Shown here one piece after another: positions 18,583 to 41,005 of a stretch of 64,000 nt of DNA. The first letter of the stretch is position 1. Every line of letters begins with the position of its first letter. The notes below the pieces were generated by a model that ran no database searches, had not been told where the DNA came from, and saw only the letters and a program-made list of their open reading frames with translations. This DNA comes from Lepidurus packardi. Taxonomy: Eukaryota; Arthropoda; Branchiopoda; Notostraca; Triopsidae. The position numbers and the translations under genes are program-made. The DNA lies in contig JAKZAN010000005.1 in assembly GCA_023053545.1 (NCBI GenBank), positions 4,650,001-4,714,000 of the forward strand, given 5' to 3'.

Positions 18583-19811
18583 GTGGCATGAAAGGTTCCA
18601 GATACCATCATTTTTTTTTGCCGCGCAGATTCACTTCTACGCTGGAAAACTGTAACAAAAGTTACATACGTTAAATATTAGAAAATTAGCATTTATTGAA
18701 AAAAACAGGAACTTTTTACAGCGTAATAACCATATTGCACAAATGCAACGTGCGTTGGATTTAGGCGCGTCTTGCTCATTTTCTGTGCCTCTCGATTCAT
18801 TTGTCAAAATATAGTTCCCTCCCACATGGCCATGAAAATATTATAGGCTTTTCTCCTTCTTCGAGATGATCGGCTGCACTTGTAAAAACTTGTCATTCTT
18901 GAACTGAGGCCAGCTATACGCACCAGCAACATAGCGAACCAGAGCGAGTTAGAGGAGCAGGACACGACATCAATAAAGGGGGAGCCTGGGTTTTATGCCC
19001 TACAACATCTCCGCAATGTTATCCGCCAAGTCTGAGGGCTTTATGAAACAACATTTGACACATAGAAAGCAAAAAGGGTCCTATACGCGATAGACAAACC
19101 AAAAAGAAAGTTTCATGGTTTTTTTTTCGACGCCAAGGCTCACTAGCCTGGTTATATAGCCACCCCAAGAGCGATAATTTGCATAATAAGGCGTCATTGA
19201 GGTGGAGATAGGCATCATTAGTTTAGTTACTTGGGGAGTGCGAGCAAAACCGACCAAATTTTCTTCTTTTTCCTCCCAGCATTATAGAGTAGGGGGATGG
19301 GGGCACCTTGGATGAACAATGACGCGGAAAATAAGGCTTTTTGGCCGAACTTCAAAAAACAAAGACGGAAAATTTGTCTCCAAGGCAGTTAATACTCATC
19401 AGTTCATTTTCCCCTTTACAAGCGTGAAAACGCGAAATATCTTTCTTTTTCGTAAAGACTGTAAAGACAGCTTATAAACAAGTTTTAAATATGTTTAAAA
19501 GAGAAGTAAAAGGTGAAATGAAGTAAAAATGGAAATGCATAAGGAAACCCCAAATTGTAAGCGACTGAGAAGACGAGTTTAATGATCTAATTCTATTTTT
19601 CTATTTTTTTTTTACACTGCACTGGTTGATAATAAGTCCAGCAGGTAGGCCATTAAGGCAAACAAGTGTGTGGTAACTAGTCACCTGACAAGCTGTCATG
19701 TTTCTGAGGGCCTGCTGCAAGCTCAAAGATAAGTTTCCGGCATGGTACAGAAGACGTGGTGCTTTCTGAAGTAAGAGTGCGCAACAAAAGCATCTTTTCT
19801 TTCTTATTTTC
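18583..19811. other. non-coding stretch
   Basis: No supported gene, repeat or RNA gene seen. Confidence 0.4.
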
Positions 19812-20021
19812 TTAGAAGAACTCGTTTACTTTTCCTCTTCTCAGATAACAAGTAATAAAGGCTATTGAGAAAGTTCGCTTCACAACTCTTTCGCCCTTCT
19901 CCTTGACGTTAATAGCAATCCTTTCATCACCCGGACGAAAATTCTCAAACTTGTTCGATTCTTTGGCGTTCAACATCGATTCGGAAATCGACACTCCGAT
20001 TTCCCTTGCAGCATCCTCCCT
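19812..20021 (-). CDS. possible terminal exon of an unknown minus-strand gene
   Basis: On the minus strand, a strong acceptor (TTTTTTTCCTTAG) is followed by an open frame reading EDAAREIGVSISESMLNAKE, then FRPGDERIAINVKEKGERVV and KRTFSIAF, ending in TAA. The composition (Glu, Lys, Arg, Ile and Val in an alternating pattern) looks like a globular protein. No upstream partner exon with a matching donor was identified and no family is recognised. It may instead be a fragment of an old transposon. Confidence 0.25.
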   Translation of the reverse strand, partial: REDAAREIGVSISESMLNAKESNKFENFRPGDERIAINVKEKGERVVKRTFSIAFITCYLRRGKVNEFF

Positions 20022-20724
20022 AAGGAAAAAAATCTAGAACAGTCTCTAACACACAGAAAAGTACAGACGTTGAAAGTGAGCCTGGTACAGAATTTTCGCT
20101 AGCTCTGGCTTGTCAAGGCAACTTGGCGCATTGACCCAATAATGAAATAAAAGAGGTAACTGAACCAAATGGTTCCTCTAACCAGGAGCACACCCGTGTC
20201 TCCGGCTTGGTCTTATTTCGCTGGGTTGGCTTTTGTTTTATTTTATTTTTTGAGCCTCGCACAGCTAGGAGCGATAAACTTGGAACCGATTTACGTTACA
20301 GGCATTTTGCGAAAAGCTATGTAAGTGAAGGAACAGAATCTTGAACAGAAACGATTCTCACTAGCCTTCAGTTCTTTTTAGAAGAAGAAGTTACCAGGTG
20401 CCATAGCTGCAACAATTGCATTAGAATGTTTCGGATGTTGCACTTGTGTACTAACCAACCCAGTTACTTTATTCCCGCTTTTTTTTCAAGGAATCTACAC
20501 GTGGACTAATTGAGGACTAAGTTTGCCATGCAGAACAAGTCCCTGCCCAGCGTTGCTGTTGCTTCAATTATTCTTAGAATAGCTTCAAGACCCTGTAAGA
20601 TCTCTTATGCTATGCCGAATAACTAAATTTACGGAATTGGAACCAAGTAACAATTGTCAAAGTGCAACACTCACCAAACAACAAGAACTTAGTCTTAACA
20701 AATAGAGCTAAAAGTCTAGTTTCG

Positions 20725-21040
20725 GTGTATGTTCCTTTCCATCATGCATGAACTAATAATTGACCTAAAAAAAATAATGTAAAGAAAGAATCGCGTGGCT
20801 TTTCTGGCGTAACAAACGTATTCATGAACTCGAGACCTCGTAAACTATTTTAAGCAAGTAATGAAACTGTAACTGTGATAAAAAGCGCATTCAGCAGGCG
20901 ATGACAGGCCTGTGACGTCATAGCTGAAAGTCTGCATGCAATAGATTAAAAAAAACTTGGTACGAAGTTCTTAGAATAATTTAGACTAAAAGGATCTATC
21001 AATATTCCAACACTTGACTTTGGTGATTATTAGAGTAAGG
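20725..21040 (+). repeat. R1 dispersed repeat
   Basis: Landmarks in order: CATCATGCATGAACTAATAATT (start), AATCGCGTGGCTTTTCTG near 20790, GTGACGTCATAG near 20912, and a 3' block CCAACACTTGACTTTGGTGA near 21008. It contains one perfect TGACGTCA. Confidence 0.55.
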
Positions 21041-23909
21041 CTACACATGTGCGGTTAGAACTTTCTGTTTGAACCGCATGAGGAATCCAAATGAGGAATT
21101 TATGAGGAAATTCTTTGGCAATAAGTTTGGACATACTAAAAGCTAGTGCACAAAGCCTATGTTTCCTTCTCCAATTAGTAGCAAATTAAAATTTTACAAA
21201 TATAATCAAGATCAAGGCAAACTAATTTGCGATTATATGTATTAGCTAGAGAAAAGAATCCTTTTGGTGGCATACTTCGCGGTGAACAAAAGACATTTTT
21301 GGCACAAACTCCATGTAAATAAATAAAATGTTCTCAAGTATCGTGTCTGAAGTTTTCGCACTTTCGCTTGCTAATCGCCTATAGCGAGCTATGCCAAGCA
21401 ATGCCGAGCTAAGGTATACCAGAGACTTAAGAAAAGTAATAGGCCGACATGCTCTTAATTCAAATTTAAACAACCAAGATAAAATTGCGAAGTTGACCCC
21501 GAGTCACGTTTAAAAAAAGCTTGAAGAGAAATAGGGCAGTAAAAAATTCATCAATTTGTTCAGAAGTCTCCCGTAAAGACGAAGATGAACTTGAAACCTT
21601 TAAGGATTATCCTCAGGTCATAAAAACGTCCTAGTGAGATATTTAAAAAGCAAATACAAGCAATAGCTAACGATAGAGGATAAGATTAGACGCTGGACTA
21701 TTATTTATTAAAAGAAACGGGCAAGTTTCAGTCAACAATTTTTCTTTAGAGATAACCATAAAAGACGAAAGAAGAGAAAAATATTCCAGGGTTGAGCTAT
21801 TAAAGTTTACGTAACCTAAAGAAAAAGGGATTCACCTTGCTTAAACTGAGGTACTATACCATCTCCGTGGGTCTATATATATATATAAGTCACATACGAT
21901 GGAAGAAAAAAGTCGTTCTAAATCCTAAGGCAATTCCTTTAATTTCTTCGACAAATGTGAGGGGCTGTTCCTAAGCATGCGGATTGAAAAAAGGCTCGCA
22001 GTAAGCACTGGAACACATAAAACTTTAAGCCAAAAAATTTTAAACCAACCGATGCGTGCAACCAATGCGTCGTCGCCAAGTAACCCGTGCATGGATAAAG
22101 GGATTTTCTCTTCCGAAGAAGGGAAATTAGCCATTTTTTCGTGATTGAACCGAAATAAAGTTGCCCTATATTTTAATCCAAAAAACCCTCAATTTTCTTG
22201 AAAATAAAGATGAGTGGATTCCGCACAGCTAATGACTGGCCGATCTCCTTCGTTAGGAAGAAGAAAGAGTGGACCATATGAGATTGAATCTGCTCATGTC
22301 TGCTCCAGGTAAATAAAGAGAGATGGAGGGAAGTTGGCCATGCAAAAACTATGCCATCACACGCCCCACCAGCCTAACGACTCGCCTGAGGCCTCTGGGG
22401 GGATACCAAGCTTGAACCCCGGAGTACTACCTCTGGGCATGCAGCATATTCAACACCAGCAAGACAACTGCATATAAGAGAAAATGCCTGAGTTCTTGAT
22501 GGAGACAAGGAAAAGCTCAAGAACGGGAATCCCCTGCGTAAGAATCTGATGCCAAGGACCTCCTCACCAAGCCAAAGAAAATCTTCCTTCGCTCCTAATA
22601 AGGCAGCGATCACTAGCGGAAACAGACGATCGACAAAACTCCAATAATACCATCAAGTAGAGGATATAAATAAAAGTTGAGGCCACTATGTCAGGTGAAT
22701 GCAACGATTAAGAAAGTTGGACTTGTTTCAAAGCCAGCGCAGTATAGTATTAAGGGCAATACAGTTATGGGCGAAAGAAAGGCTGATGCCATAGTTATCG
22801 ATAAATATACATCTTAAGTCCCCGACTTTCCTAGCGGGAGTTTTATGAGATCGTTAAGGGGATTTCTTTCAACTGGCTGGGCGCCAAAAAGTTGGCTTCC
22901 TCGGGCAGACAAAAGAAATTAGGAAAACGACGGCAGTTCAATTCATTGTAATGCAAACAAACTTTTAATGAAGAGAGTTTTTGGAAAGTCTAGAATAAAC
23001 CGTTAACTCCCCTCTGAAAAAACAACAACAAAACAACTCGTTATGCAACCGCTACCATTGCGCCATCAGACGGTAGAAAGTGCATGAGCAAAACGTCATA
23101 AAGCGTTGTGTCAACGTATCCGAGTGTATACGGAAATCTGGTCGAAGCGAGGACGCCATACATTCTTGACGCTCACTCCATCACGTTTAAGGCGACAACC
23201 CGCTAAATAAAACCTGGTAGGGGGTGGGGTTGTAGGGAGTCTTCTCGGTATATATCTCATCTCTTATCTCTTGTATGTGCGTCTTTTAGCACATGCTTTT
23301 CGACCCTCGGTCCACACAACACACTTTTACGAGCGACTTGGCTCCTTAACTAGGTCTTTAATCTAATTTGCATGGCTTCCTCCCTTCAATTCCGTTTTCA
23401 AGTCAAACGAGTCGCTTGTAGCCCCGCTCGCCAACCATCCCCGAAATTTCACTTCATATGAAAGTGTGGATTTGAGCTCGCGCCAGCCCAGCCAGCCACA
23501 CATGTCGCAGAGATGATATTCCCTTACCTTAAAGAAGAAAAAAAAAGTCCAATACTCAATCTTCCGGCTTGAAAAAAAGAGGTCGTGACAGGTCAGCTGT
23601 TGTTTGTGGTTCTCCTCCGGACTCAAAACACAAGTATAACGAAGGAAAGAAGAAATGTCATTCTTTGTGCTCCAAATCTTGGTCTGAAACTGTCTGTGCC
23701 AGCCTGCGCCTTGCATGTGTAGTGCGTAACAAATCAGTCCTCGTTTGTGCTCATCTCGTCGGGAAGAATTGCCAAGAAGAAGCAAAAAATAAAAAACGAA
23801 TCCACCGCTCAAAGTGTCGGCACGTTCACGCGGAGAGCATAGGAGTGGAACGGCGCGAATTCAAACTGCCCGCTTTGGCCCTTCGCCCACGGAATAGAAG
23901 GTAATCCTA
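21041..23909. other. non-coding stretch
   Basis: No supported gene. The longer open frames (22374-22613 minus, 23363-23812 minus, 23569-23904 plus) overlap one another antisense, lack domains and are probably accidental. A short (TA)n run is at about 21878. Confidence 0.4.
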
Positions 23910-24245
23910 AAAGGAAATAACAACCAAAATCAAAAGTTGCGACTTGGATAGATGTTTGTAGTCTACATTATTTCCGAAAACATATATTTTTGAGTTAGAT
24001 ATAATTTAGATTTGGGCTCACGAAAATATTGGCATTCCCGTTTTTGCTCATGACGTCGCAGACGTATCCTGGCGCTCGTTACCATGTTGTTGCTTCAATT
24101 CCACATTCAATCTTATCAGTAAATAAGGCGGCCAGGAATAAGTTTGTGACGTCAGAAAGGCCACGTGATCAATTTTTTTTAATATTATTTCTGTAACAAC
24201 TTAATTATTACTTCGCGCATGGTGGAAATAAATATATGAATAGAA
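23910..24245 (-). repeat. R1 dispersed repeat, full length, inverted
   Basis: Read on the minus strand it starts CCACCATGCGCGAAGTAATA. It continues through ATCACGTGGCCTTTCTGACG, AACATGGTAACGAGCGCC and GACGTCATGAGC, and ends AGTCGCAACTTTTGATTTTG. This is one of the most complete copies, about 335 bp. Confidence 0.65.
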
Positions 24246-25197
24246 ACTAAATTGCATGCTCTATTTTCTAAACTCAAAGTTGTTTCTTGGCAGCAATTGG
24301 CCTCTAACTGAGGCCTTTTGTATTTGTTATGAGCAAATGCCTGCCACGTTAGAACAATGTCATGTGCGTCAACTTGGATTAGTTAACCAGCATTCTGACC
24401 TACTTGCTGGGCTACAAAACTATGAGGTATTTCACGACAATCTAGAATTGAAGGCCCTATAAATACCGTCAGGCGAGTGCTACTGTTGTCTGTCTTGTAT
24501 GTTGAGTATGTGTGTCGTTCGGAGGCAAGCGGCGTGTCGAGCGAATGCCAAATGGCACATGCCAACCCCAGACCAAATAGATGACACGCCCGTTTCTCAC
24601 TCGGAACCCTAAACCCGTTGGGAAACGAGCTTAAAACACCATCAAGTATTAAAGAGGATAAACACCGCGCACAGGACTGAGGTGATTGTCAACTCCTCGG
24701 AATGCGCAGAACGTGTAACAATGTTCGCTATCTCTCTTCTGACCTCTTTCTTCGGAGACTAAACAGGGGGCGGGACCCCGACAAGAAAACAAGCAAACTC
24801 GCTGGGTGCTTCAAATTTAAATGTATACTTAAAGTACTTTCTAATCGACAGGATGAAAAAAAGAAAACGAAAGAATGGACCAAAACTGAAACGTATATTT
24901 TAAATTGATTTTCGACAAAATATATGATTACTTTTTGAAGGCAGAAAAAGCTACTTAAAAAAGTTAAATCATGTACGCCATTATCCCTAGCATAAGCATG
25001 GAGCAAAACCCTTGGCCTTCTTTCCCCATTAGTTTGGGACCCACAGCGTGGAGCATAGTAAGTATAAAACAACGTCTTGTATGTGAAGTACGACTTCCGG
25101 TGCTCGTAAGAGCCGCGAGCAGCAAGCCGACAACCCATTAACACAGAGCCATTGCTATTCTTCCTGCATAGCTACGCAAGAAATAAACGTTTTCACG
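24246..25197. other. non-coding stretch with a possible TATA promoter
   Basis: CTATAAATACCG at about 24459 is followed some 25-30 nt later by GCTACTGTTG, a possible core promoter on the plus strand. No convincing coding exon follows. Confidence 0.25.
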
Positions 25198-25503
25198 TTG
25201 CCGAGCCAGACAAAAGCAGATGCAAATGTTGGCGCGTTGTTAGTGTCAAATCTTAAAAGAGCAAATGAGGCGATAAAAGAAGTACAAACCTGGCCGTTGG
25301 AGCAAAAAGAAAAGTTGAAAAAAACGACAGTTAAAAATAAAAGCTGTAAAGCAATGCCGGAAGCTTACACAACTACAGCGTACGTCGAAGCCCCCCGTAC
25401 CCCAACCAGGAAATGGCTGAAAATCACAGGAAAAGACGCTATGGAACGCTGTTACGTGCCAAATCGGTTTCTATTGAAGGTTAACTTAAATGGTTTGAAT
25501 TAA
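25198..25503 (+). other. 101-codon open frame, possible exon
   Basis: A Lys/Ala/Glu-rich frame without a proper ATG at its start. It includes VSNLKRANEAIKEVQTWPLE and a C-terminal RKWLKITGKDAMERCYVPNR. The composition looks protein-like, but no acceptor, donor or domain was recognised. Confidence 0.15.
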
Positions 25504-27289
25504 CGTTACACTACGTCCATCGTACTAAAAGGGAACGAAAAGGAGAACTTGGGATCGGACATTCTTGTGTAGTTACCTTGTCCTCCACAGAAGGTTCCCT
25601 TATCCGTCCCAAAAAACTGCGCATACACAATGTATAACTTACACGCGGCTTTTGGGGGGACCCATCTTATCGTCACTACTCCATCAAATTCAACAACAGC
25701 AGCCAGCTAGCAACCTTGCCTTTAGCTTTTGCTCTTTCAGATTGCTGGTTTTCCCCATTTTCTTTTCGCGGGTAACAATACAAGAGCTAGTAATCAATAA
25801 GGAGTTTGGGAGGGAGTTCTTATCTCAACACAAGTGAAACGCCAGGAGAAGTTTTGCCACAGAACATGTATAAATGCTTTTAAAGAGTGCTCTCTGAAAG
25901 CTAGCAATGAAATCCAAGCTTTGGTCGTAGGTAGATTACTTCCCTTTAGTATCTTTCATGGAATTTTCTTTTTTTGGGGGGAGCGAAAGTACGACTAAGG
26001 ATGTGTCTAAAGAAATCTTTTCTTTACATGTTTTTTAGCGAGAAGACGCTGCTGCATGCCAGTGTATTAGTTTATGTTCTTAAGCCGTAATACTCTCAGT
26101 TGTTTTAAAAGGACAAGAAATAGTGGTTACCAACTTTATCTATGGTCGAGACAGACGACAAATTTCTGCGGCATTATGTAAAATTGGGGAAGTGCAAAAG
26201 CACAGCAGAGGGAGAGAGCATAACAGTGGCACTATATGCAAGACAAGTTCAGCATTTGGCAAGGGTCCCACGCCGATCATACTTTATGCAAAACCACATC
26301 CATCTGCATTATTGTATGATGGCTACAGTAAATGTTCGTCCTTTTTATTCCCAACCGACAGCCTCACCAAGCTTTCTGTAGGACAGAAAAAAATGCTAAC
26401 CTCTGCCTAACATTGAAGAAGCCAAAAAGAACGCTGAATGACAAAAGCGCAATATGGACAGAAGCATAACTTTCAACCACGAGAAAAGACAGTAAATAGT
26501 GGAGAAATTACGATTACATTGTTGCTATTGTCTTATGAATTATACCTCAGAATTCCTTGAGATCATTATATTCCTAGCGTTGCAGAAATGCACTACACCA
26601 ATTAGCAGTCAAGAGTGAAATAATTCCGACTCTAAATTCACATTTAACCCTCTTTACTCTAAAACAGAGGCGGTTACGCACTGTAAAGCCCAGTTGTTTA
26701 CTTTGCTAGAAGTTTACCTTCGAGACGGTACTACAGCGATGGGTGAGAATTCCTAAGCTGTTTGTCTTACATTTGTCCTCCTCCAAGGGAAACAACTGTC
26801 GCTCATGAAAGCCCCCTACAGTTTCGGAGAAATTAATTCAAGTCCTCGCTTGTTTGAGTGATACCTTCCTTGAAGATTTTGACGCGAAATTCCGTTGGCT
26901 GCTGAATTTTATAATCAAGATCCAGTGTTGAATGAACACAGCGGGGTGTTTGTAAGTGGATTCTGCGCAGTGGATCCTGACCCTGCCTACTTTAGCCATG
27001 ACGCTATGACGCAACAATGAAAAAGAAAAGTCACCACCCTCTCAATTTTTTTCCCTTGACGGCAGTAACCTACATAGTGCCCTTGAAAGGAGCGTCATGT
27101 ATGTAGCCAGCATCGTCTTAACCTTTCAAGCTTTATTAAGGGAAACCACAAAAAGGAAAAAAAAATCCCTAAAAAACAGAGCAAGATATCTAGTTATGAT
27201 GGCTATTTTTCTTGTGTTATGTCTAAAGAAGTGATTCAGCTACTAAAGTTAGGAATTTAGAAAAGGGAAAAATTACGAGAAAAATAACA
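25504..27289. other. non-coding stretch
   Basis: No supported gene. Open frames at 25565-25837 and 26123-26410 show no domain. Confidence 0.4.
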
Positions 27290-27751
27290 AAAGGAATTTA
27301 GAAGCACAGGATCCTTTAATTAATCCAAACTAACAGCTACCATTTCATCATTAGTCGGTTATCTGTGCAACTGTGAACAAACTCTTCAGACTCCCTTGGC
27401 CACCTTAGCTTTCATGATTGATTCTCTATTCGCGAAAATTGTTCCTATGGTTGACTTGATCACTCTATATTCAGGTGCAAGATCCAAAACTCTAGCCCTT
27501 GAGTCTTTTTTGTCTATGATTTTTGGCTTAATTTCAACAGTAAGTGCTTTTCTACTCTTCCCACTAACAGTCTTCTTACGTCCCATTTTAACAACACTGA
27601 AAAAAGCACTGAACTTTCGAGAAATTTCAAATACAAAAACAACGGAGCGCGCCTGCAGTTCGTAATGCGGAACCGCGTTCGTTATGCGGAACATTTCCCG
27701 GCCAGCGCTCGCGTTCGTAATGCGAAACGTTCTTTATGCGAGGCACCCCTG
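27290..27751 (-). mobile_element. Tigger-type transposase fragment with a terminal end
   Basis: On the minus strand the sequence opens with TACAGGGGTGCCTCGCATAA at 27753-27734, which resembles a Tigger/pogo end next to a TA target. A 102-codon frame (27386-27694) follows and includes MGRKKTVSGKSRKALTVEIK, then RVLDLAPEYRVIKSTIGTIF and ANRESIMKAKVAKGV. This is the CENP-B-type N-terminal helix-turn-helix of Tigger transposases (compare KSTI-TIL-NKE-I...VAKGV). Past a stop the sequence continues in shifted frames with LLVWIN-like residues until about 27290. The DDE catalytic core and the opposite end are missing, so the copy is inactive. It differs clearly from the element at 10.6 and 62.8 kb. 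Confidence 0.75.
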
Positions 27752-27754
27752 TAT

Positions 27755-27860
27755 TTAGAAAAATTGAAAGAAAGTGTATCGTTCTTGAAAAGAGTAGACT
27801 ATACGTTTTCATCCAAATCGCAACATGTGATTTTGGTTTCTATCATCCTTTAACATAATA
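27755..27860 (+). repeat. R1 dispersed repeat, 3' part only
   Basis: The block AGTAGACTATACG followed by TCCAAATCGCAACATGTGAT matches the 3' end of the R1 copies at 24.0 and 60.0 kb. The 5' part is missing; the Tigger fragment abuts it at 27751. Confidence 0.5.
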
Positions 27861-29892
27861 TCATCTTTTCGTGCAGTACACTTCATTGTTTGGGCTAGAC
27901 GGTTAGGAAAGATCGTAATCCAGGGCTCCTAAAACTGAGCCCCATGCCATGAACAGGCGTCGCCCTGCAACCGGAACCTGTTTACATAAGACTGAAAGAA
28001 ATGAGGGAAAACGGGTAATCTCGATCCTACAGGGTGCAGTTGCATGCGTCGGACTGTCTGGATAATGACGTTCGTAACTCGATCTGTAACCCTTTCGGTA
28101 ATCTCATCACCTCAACCCAATTTCCCAAACTCTTTGCCGCATAGTGCCTCTGCTGAACTATAGCTCCCCGTAGTGACTGTGTCTCGTCCATGGTGTCTGA
28201 TATCTATGTTGTTTCGCACTTCGGAATATCCGTCACAGGTTTCAGCGCAATACAAAAATAGTTTTGCATCCTTTGTTTCTCCGAACCCGAAGTTTATTTT
28301 ATTTTCAGTCTTGGTGAAGTCTTTTGTCTCCCGAGCTTCTGACATGATAATGGCGCTTACAGCTTGAGGTCAGCTGTTTCATTAACTCGGCATACGCTAA
28401 TGGTGCCTACACATGTTCCTTAAGCGCGTTTTGGGGGCTTACATAAAAGCTACTAGAGAAAAGAAAAAAATGAACAGTCGGACCATGTAAGAACTGCAGC
28501 AGTGCAGGTTTTTCGCAGGGGAGACCATAGGACACTTACACCTCCTTGTTCTCTTGACTGCTCGAGTCTCCCCAGAGGACCCCAGTCTTGCGCTATTTTC
28601 CTGCACTGATGTGACACGTCCAATAAAAGAAAAAGCCCTTTTTTGTCCTTTTTCGTTTCCCTTTCGGCACCACGGGATTATAGCCCAACTGTGTACACCA
28701 CGAGCGCGAACAAGTAGGACCATATTCTCGGATATAGACTACGATTCTACTTTAACACGCCTCTTATATGCCGCAGTAATACTGAGAAAGCGGGCTAGAT
28801 TATAGGCCCACCCCCAGCCGAGTTGTTCCCAAAGAAAGCAAACGACAAACGCTAGCGCAGCAATCTACAACACCGCAAAGTACCAAATTTCGTCCCCTTT
28901 TCTTTTCGAGAGCTGTATCCTCGCATTCGGACTGCAATCCGTACTATTTCCGCACTTGTTAGCTATAAATTCCGGCAAACAAGCTGTATCAGTCTTCTCG
29001 CTACTTTTTGCCCGATAAGTCCTCCCCGCCCAAACAGAAGACGTTTTCTCAAGCAGCTATAGCTAGCCCAGCAAGCCACCAAATAAATAAATAAATGTCT
29101 AAGAACACTGTCAAGGACCAAAAAAACTATCTAGCAAAGCCCACCAACACCACGTTCTCTTCCCGCAAAGAGGAGTGCGATAAGGACTTGGGATTACTCG
29201 CGTGGATCCGCCATTAAGCAAACCTGTCAGAATTAAGCAAGCCAAACATTGATTGCTGCGAGTCTCAGTAGCACATTGGCGTATTTACTTACGCAGAAAT
29301 GCGCCACTCGGTCCCTTTTGTTAGGCAGCGCTCTCGCCAGGGAGAAACTTCGTAAATATTAAGGTTTAGATAAGCTATAGCTAAGGAAAGCAGAACTATA
29401 TACAGGTTCCTAATGCGCTTGTGTGGGAAAAAGCAGCGGCGTCGCGAGCATCGGAGTTGAGTTCTCCGTCCAGAACGCCCGGTCCGGTCAGTGCAGCGTC
29501 TATAGTCCAAGCCGAAGAACATCCTTTTTATAGTGTGACATTGAAAACTTGACAAACTTCCCGTAGTACATTCTTCTGGAAGGAACCTGCAATTCAGTAC
29601 CTCGTGAGATATCAGAAATGCCCATATTTTCCCATTGTTGAGTTTTATTGCCAGGAACAGTTTGGTGCGAAAACCTGGCTTCTAATTAACTCAAAATCAA
29701 GCGCAATTTTTGTTCGCTTTTTACGGCATTTCGGATTCGGATTCATAATAATTAAGTGTTGTAACTTGCAGTGATCTAACTTGAATTGCTGCTTAAGATT
29801 GCTGTGACAAAGTTTCAAACAAGATACCGTCGTCCCTCCTTCCAATTCCATGCCGACCATGTTTTCACGCTGTCCATGAAATTTTCACAGTG
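27861..29892. other. non-coding stretch upstream of the signal-peptide exon
   Basis: No supported gene. The last part may be promoter or 5' UTR of the gene whose first coding exon is at 29893; a TTTTCACAG just before that exon could be a 5' UTR intron acceptor. Confidence 0.35.
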
Positions 29893-29983
29893 ATGGATAG
29901 ATTGTGGTGGATCATGACCCGCCTAGTGGCAACAATGGGACTCTGGATTGCTGTACTCGAGCTCTGGATACCAGCAACCGAAG
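29893..29983 (+). CDS. first coding exon of a secreted or membrane protein gene (signal peptide)
   Basis: ATG opens a frame reading MDRLWWIMTRLVATMGLWIA then VLELWIPATE, and the exon ends G|GTAAGT, a consensus donor in phase 1. The product so far is a basic-hydrophobic signal peptide with a plausible cleavage region at PATE. Signal-peptide exons ending in phase 1 are typical of animal genes for cell-surface proteins built from phase-1 modules such as Ig, FN3 or EGF domains. No continuing exon was recognised in the next 34 kb, so the first intron is probably long and the rest lies outside the window. The protein family cannot be named. Confidence 0.5.
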
Positions 29984-39389
<9,406 letters not shown>

Positions 39390-39390
<1 letters not shown>

Positions 39391-39398
39391 TATATAAA
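39390..39398 (+). promoter_or_regulatory. TATA box upstream of the 39464 ORF
   Basis: GGGTATATAAAACGGC lies 70 nt before the ATG of a 126-codon frame and gives a predicted transcription start near 39424. Confidence 0.35.
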
Positions 39399-39463
39399 AC
39401 GGCAGAAGGAAGCTCCTGTATAAGGCCTATAGAGAGACTTCCATTGTTACGCATTCAAAATCT

Positions 39464-39844
39464 ATGTGTGCTGTGAAAAATTTGGTACTTTTTTATGCTA
39501 AATTGGTCGAAAAGTCAGGTAAAACTGGTAAAACTGGTAAAACTTCTTCTCGTTCCTCAAGCATTCTGCCCTACAATGCACAGAAGTTTCCAAGTAAAAG
39601 CGTACATGAGAGTGCGGCTTCGACCGTTAAGCCCGTTATCGTTTCATTGTTGCCAACAATGAAATGTGTTTTTAGCGCTAAGTGGCGAAGTCACACTTCG
39701 ATTGGATGGGTATCTTTCCCACGTACATTCTACCTGGACCCTACTGTACACTGGATAAGACGGTACATGCTGCAAATGTACACCATGCTGCAATACATCT
39801 GCGAAGATGGTACGTTGGGTTTAATAGCGTCGGGAAGGAGTTAG
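39464..39844 (+). CDS. possible single-exon orphan gene, 126 residues
   Basis: An ATG-to-TAG frame sits 70 nt below a consensus TATA box. The predicted protein starts MCAVKNLVLFYAKLVEKSGK and has a KTGKTGKT repeat from three copies of the 9-mer GTAAAACTG. A Ser-rich linker follows, then an aromatic-rich half (WVSFPRTFYLDPTVHWIRRY). No signal peptide or known domain is seen and no polyadenylation signal was located nearby. The promoter-ORF combination is the best of the single-exon candidates in the right half, but it could still be chance. Confidence 0.25.
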   Translation: MCAVKNLVLFYAKLVEKSGKTGKTGKTSSRSSSILPYNAQKFPSKSVHESAASTVKPVIVSLLPTMKCVFSAKWRSHTSIGWVSFPRTFYLDPTVHWIRRYMLQMYTMLQYICEDGTLGLIASGRS

Positions 39845-40880
39845 AGACTTGACATTTACAAACTAACATTGTCTTAGTCGAACAGTTTCAAGAAGTTATG
39901 GTGAAAAAATATTAATTACGGGAAGGAATCGAACATGTTGGGCGGCACACCAACATTGAAGCTGCTCTTAGTACAGTGGCCTTCTTGTCTCTACTTGACA
40001 GCTAACCCTCAATATTCCAACTTGGCCAGGAGGTAATTTATACAGTAGAAACTTGACTAATTTGGGTAGGAACCATCGATCCAATGTACTTACGTAAACA
40101 AGTTACGGTCACGTTCACTGCAATTAAGTTTCACTTATTTACATGCAAACTTTACCGGCGGAAAGTTTAGTTACATTTCGCAGAAACATATCAACGTGAT
40201 ATCGCCAATACGTCTGCGAAGTGTTGACACGGTTCGCCTGTTTAGAGCTGCTCAAGTACGGCAGCGTTTTCCCCTTGCTGTCCAGGAATAACACAACCCA
40301 GCTAAGTGCAGAATCGCCAGGGCGGGGCGCAGATTTACAGTTGAAGACGTAAATAAATAACTGATTAGGAATAACAGATTTAGCTAAGATCTTGTTCACT
40401 GAAAATAACTTATACTGAGAATTTCTGCTGCCTGTCACCCTTTACGCCGATAAAAGTAATTGTAAATTACAAAGAAACAAACTCTAGTTAATAAAACTTG
40501 TTTCAGGTCTTCACAACAAAATTGCAATTTAACAGAAGCCTAATTAACTGTAATTTGTAATCGTAATTTGTGAGGTTGCAAATGAAGTACTGTAAACTAA
40601 TTTACAATTCATAACATTGAGAAAATTGTAGAAGCGAAATATATCAGATGTTCTAAACTAAAACGAATTGTACAGTCTAGTAGGGTATACATAAAAGTCA
40701 CGTTTTATAAATTCAAGTACACCTGACCTTCGTAAAAGGGCAATTAAATTACACATAGCAAGTCTTGCGTTAAGGTCACTGACAATCAATCAGAGATTTT
40801 CTCATTCTTAACGCTAACTTGGGAAAAGCTAGGTAACTATATTCTGCCCAAAAAGAATCTACCAAGCAAAGTAGCATCAA
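39845..40880. other. non-coding stretch
   Basis: No supported gene or repeat. Confidence 0.4.
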
Positions 40881-41005
40881 ACAGGAGTAATGGGACGAGT
40901 TACCATTTGTGAGCAACATTCTCGTTCGGTTCCATTTAATTATTCATTATTGTCGAGTCGTTGTGCCACTGGTAAAACAAACCGAACTAATGCTACAAGT
41001 TACCA
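40881..41005 (+). repeat. R2 dispersed repeat
   Basis: This copy aligns with 50843-50975. Shared blocks are GGAGTAA..GGA.GAGT, CTCG(T/C)TCGGTTCC, ATTATTCATTATTG and CTACAAGTTA / CTACGAATGC. Confidence 0.6.

Noticed and set aside
23363..23904. 149-codon minus and 111-codon plus frames that overlap each other
   Set aside because: Antisense overlap, low-complexity Phe run from a poly-A tract, no domain and no splice signals.
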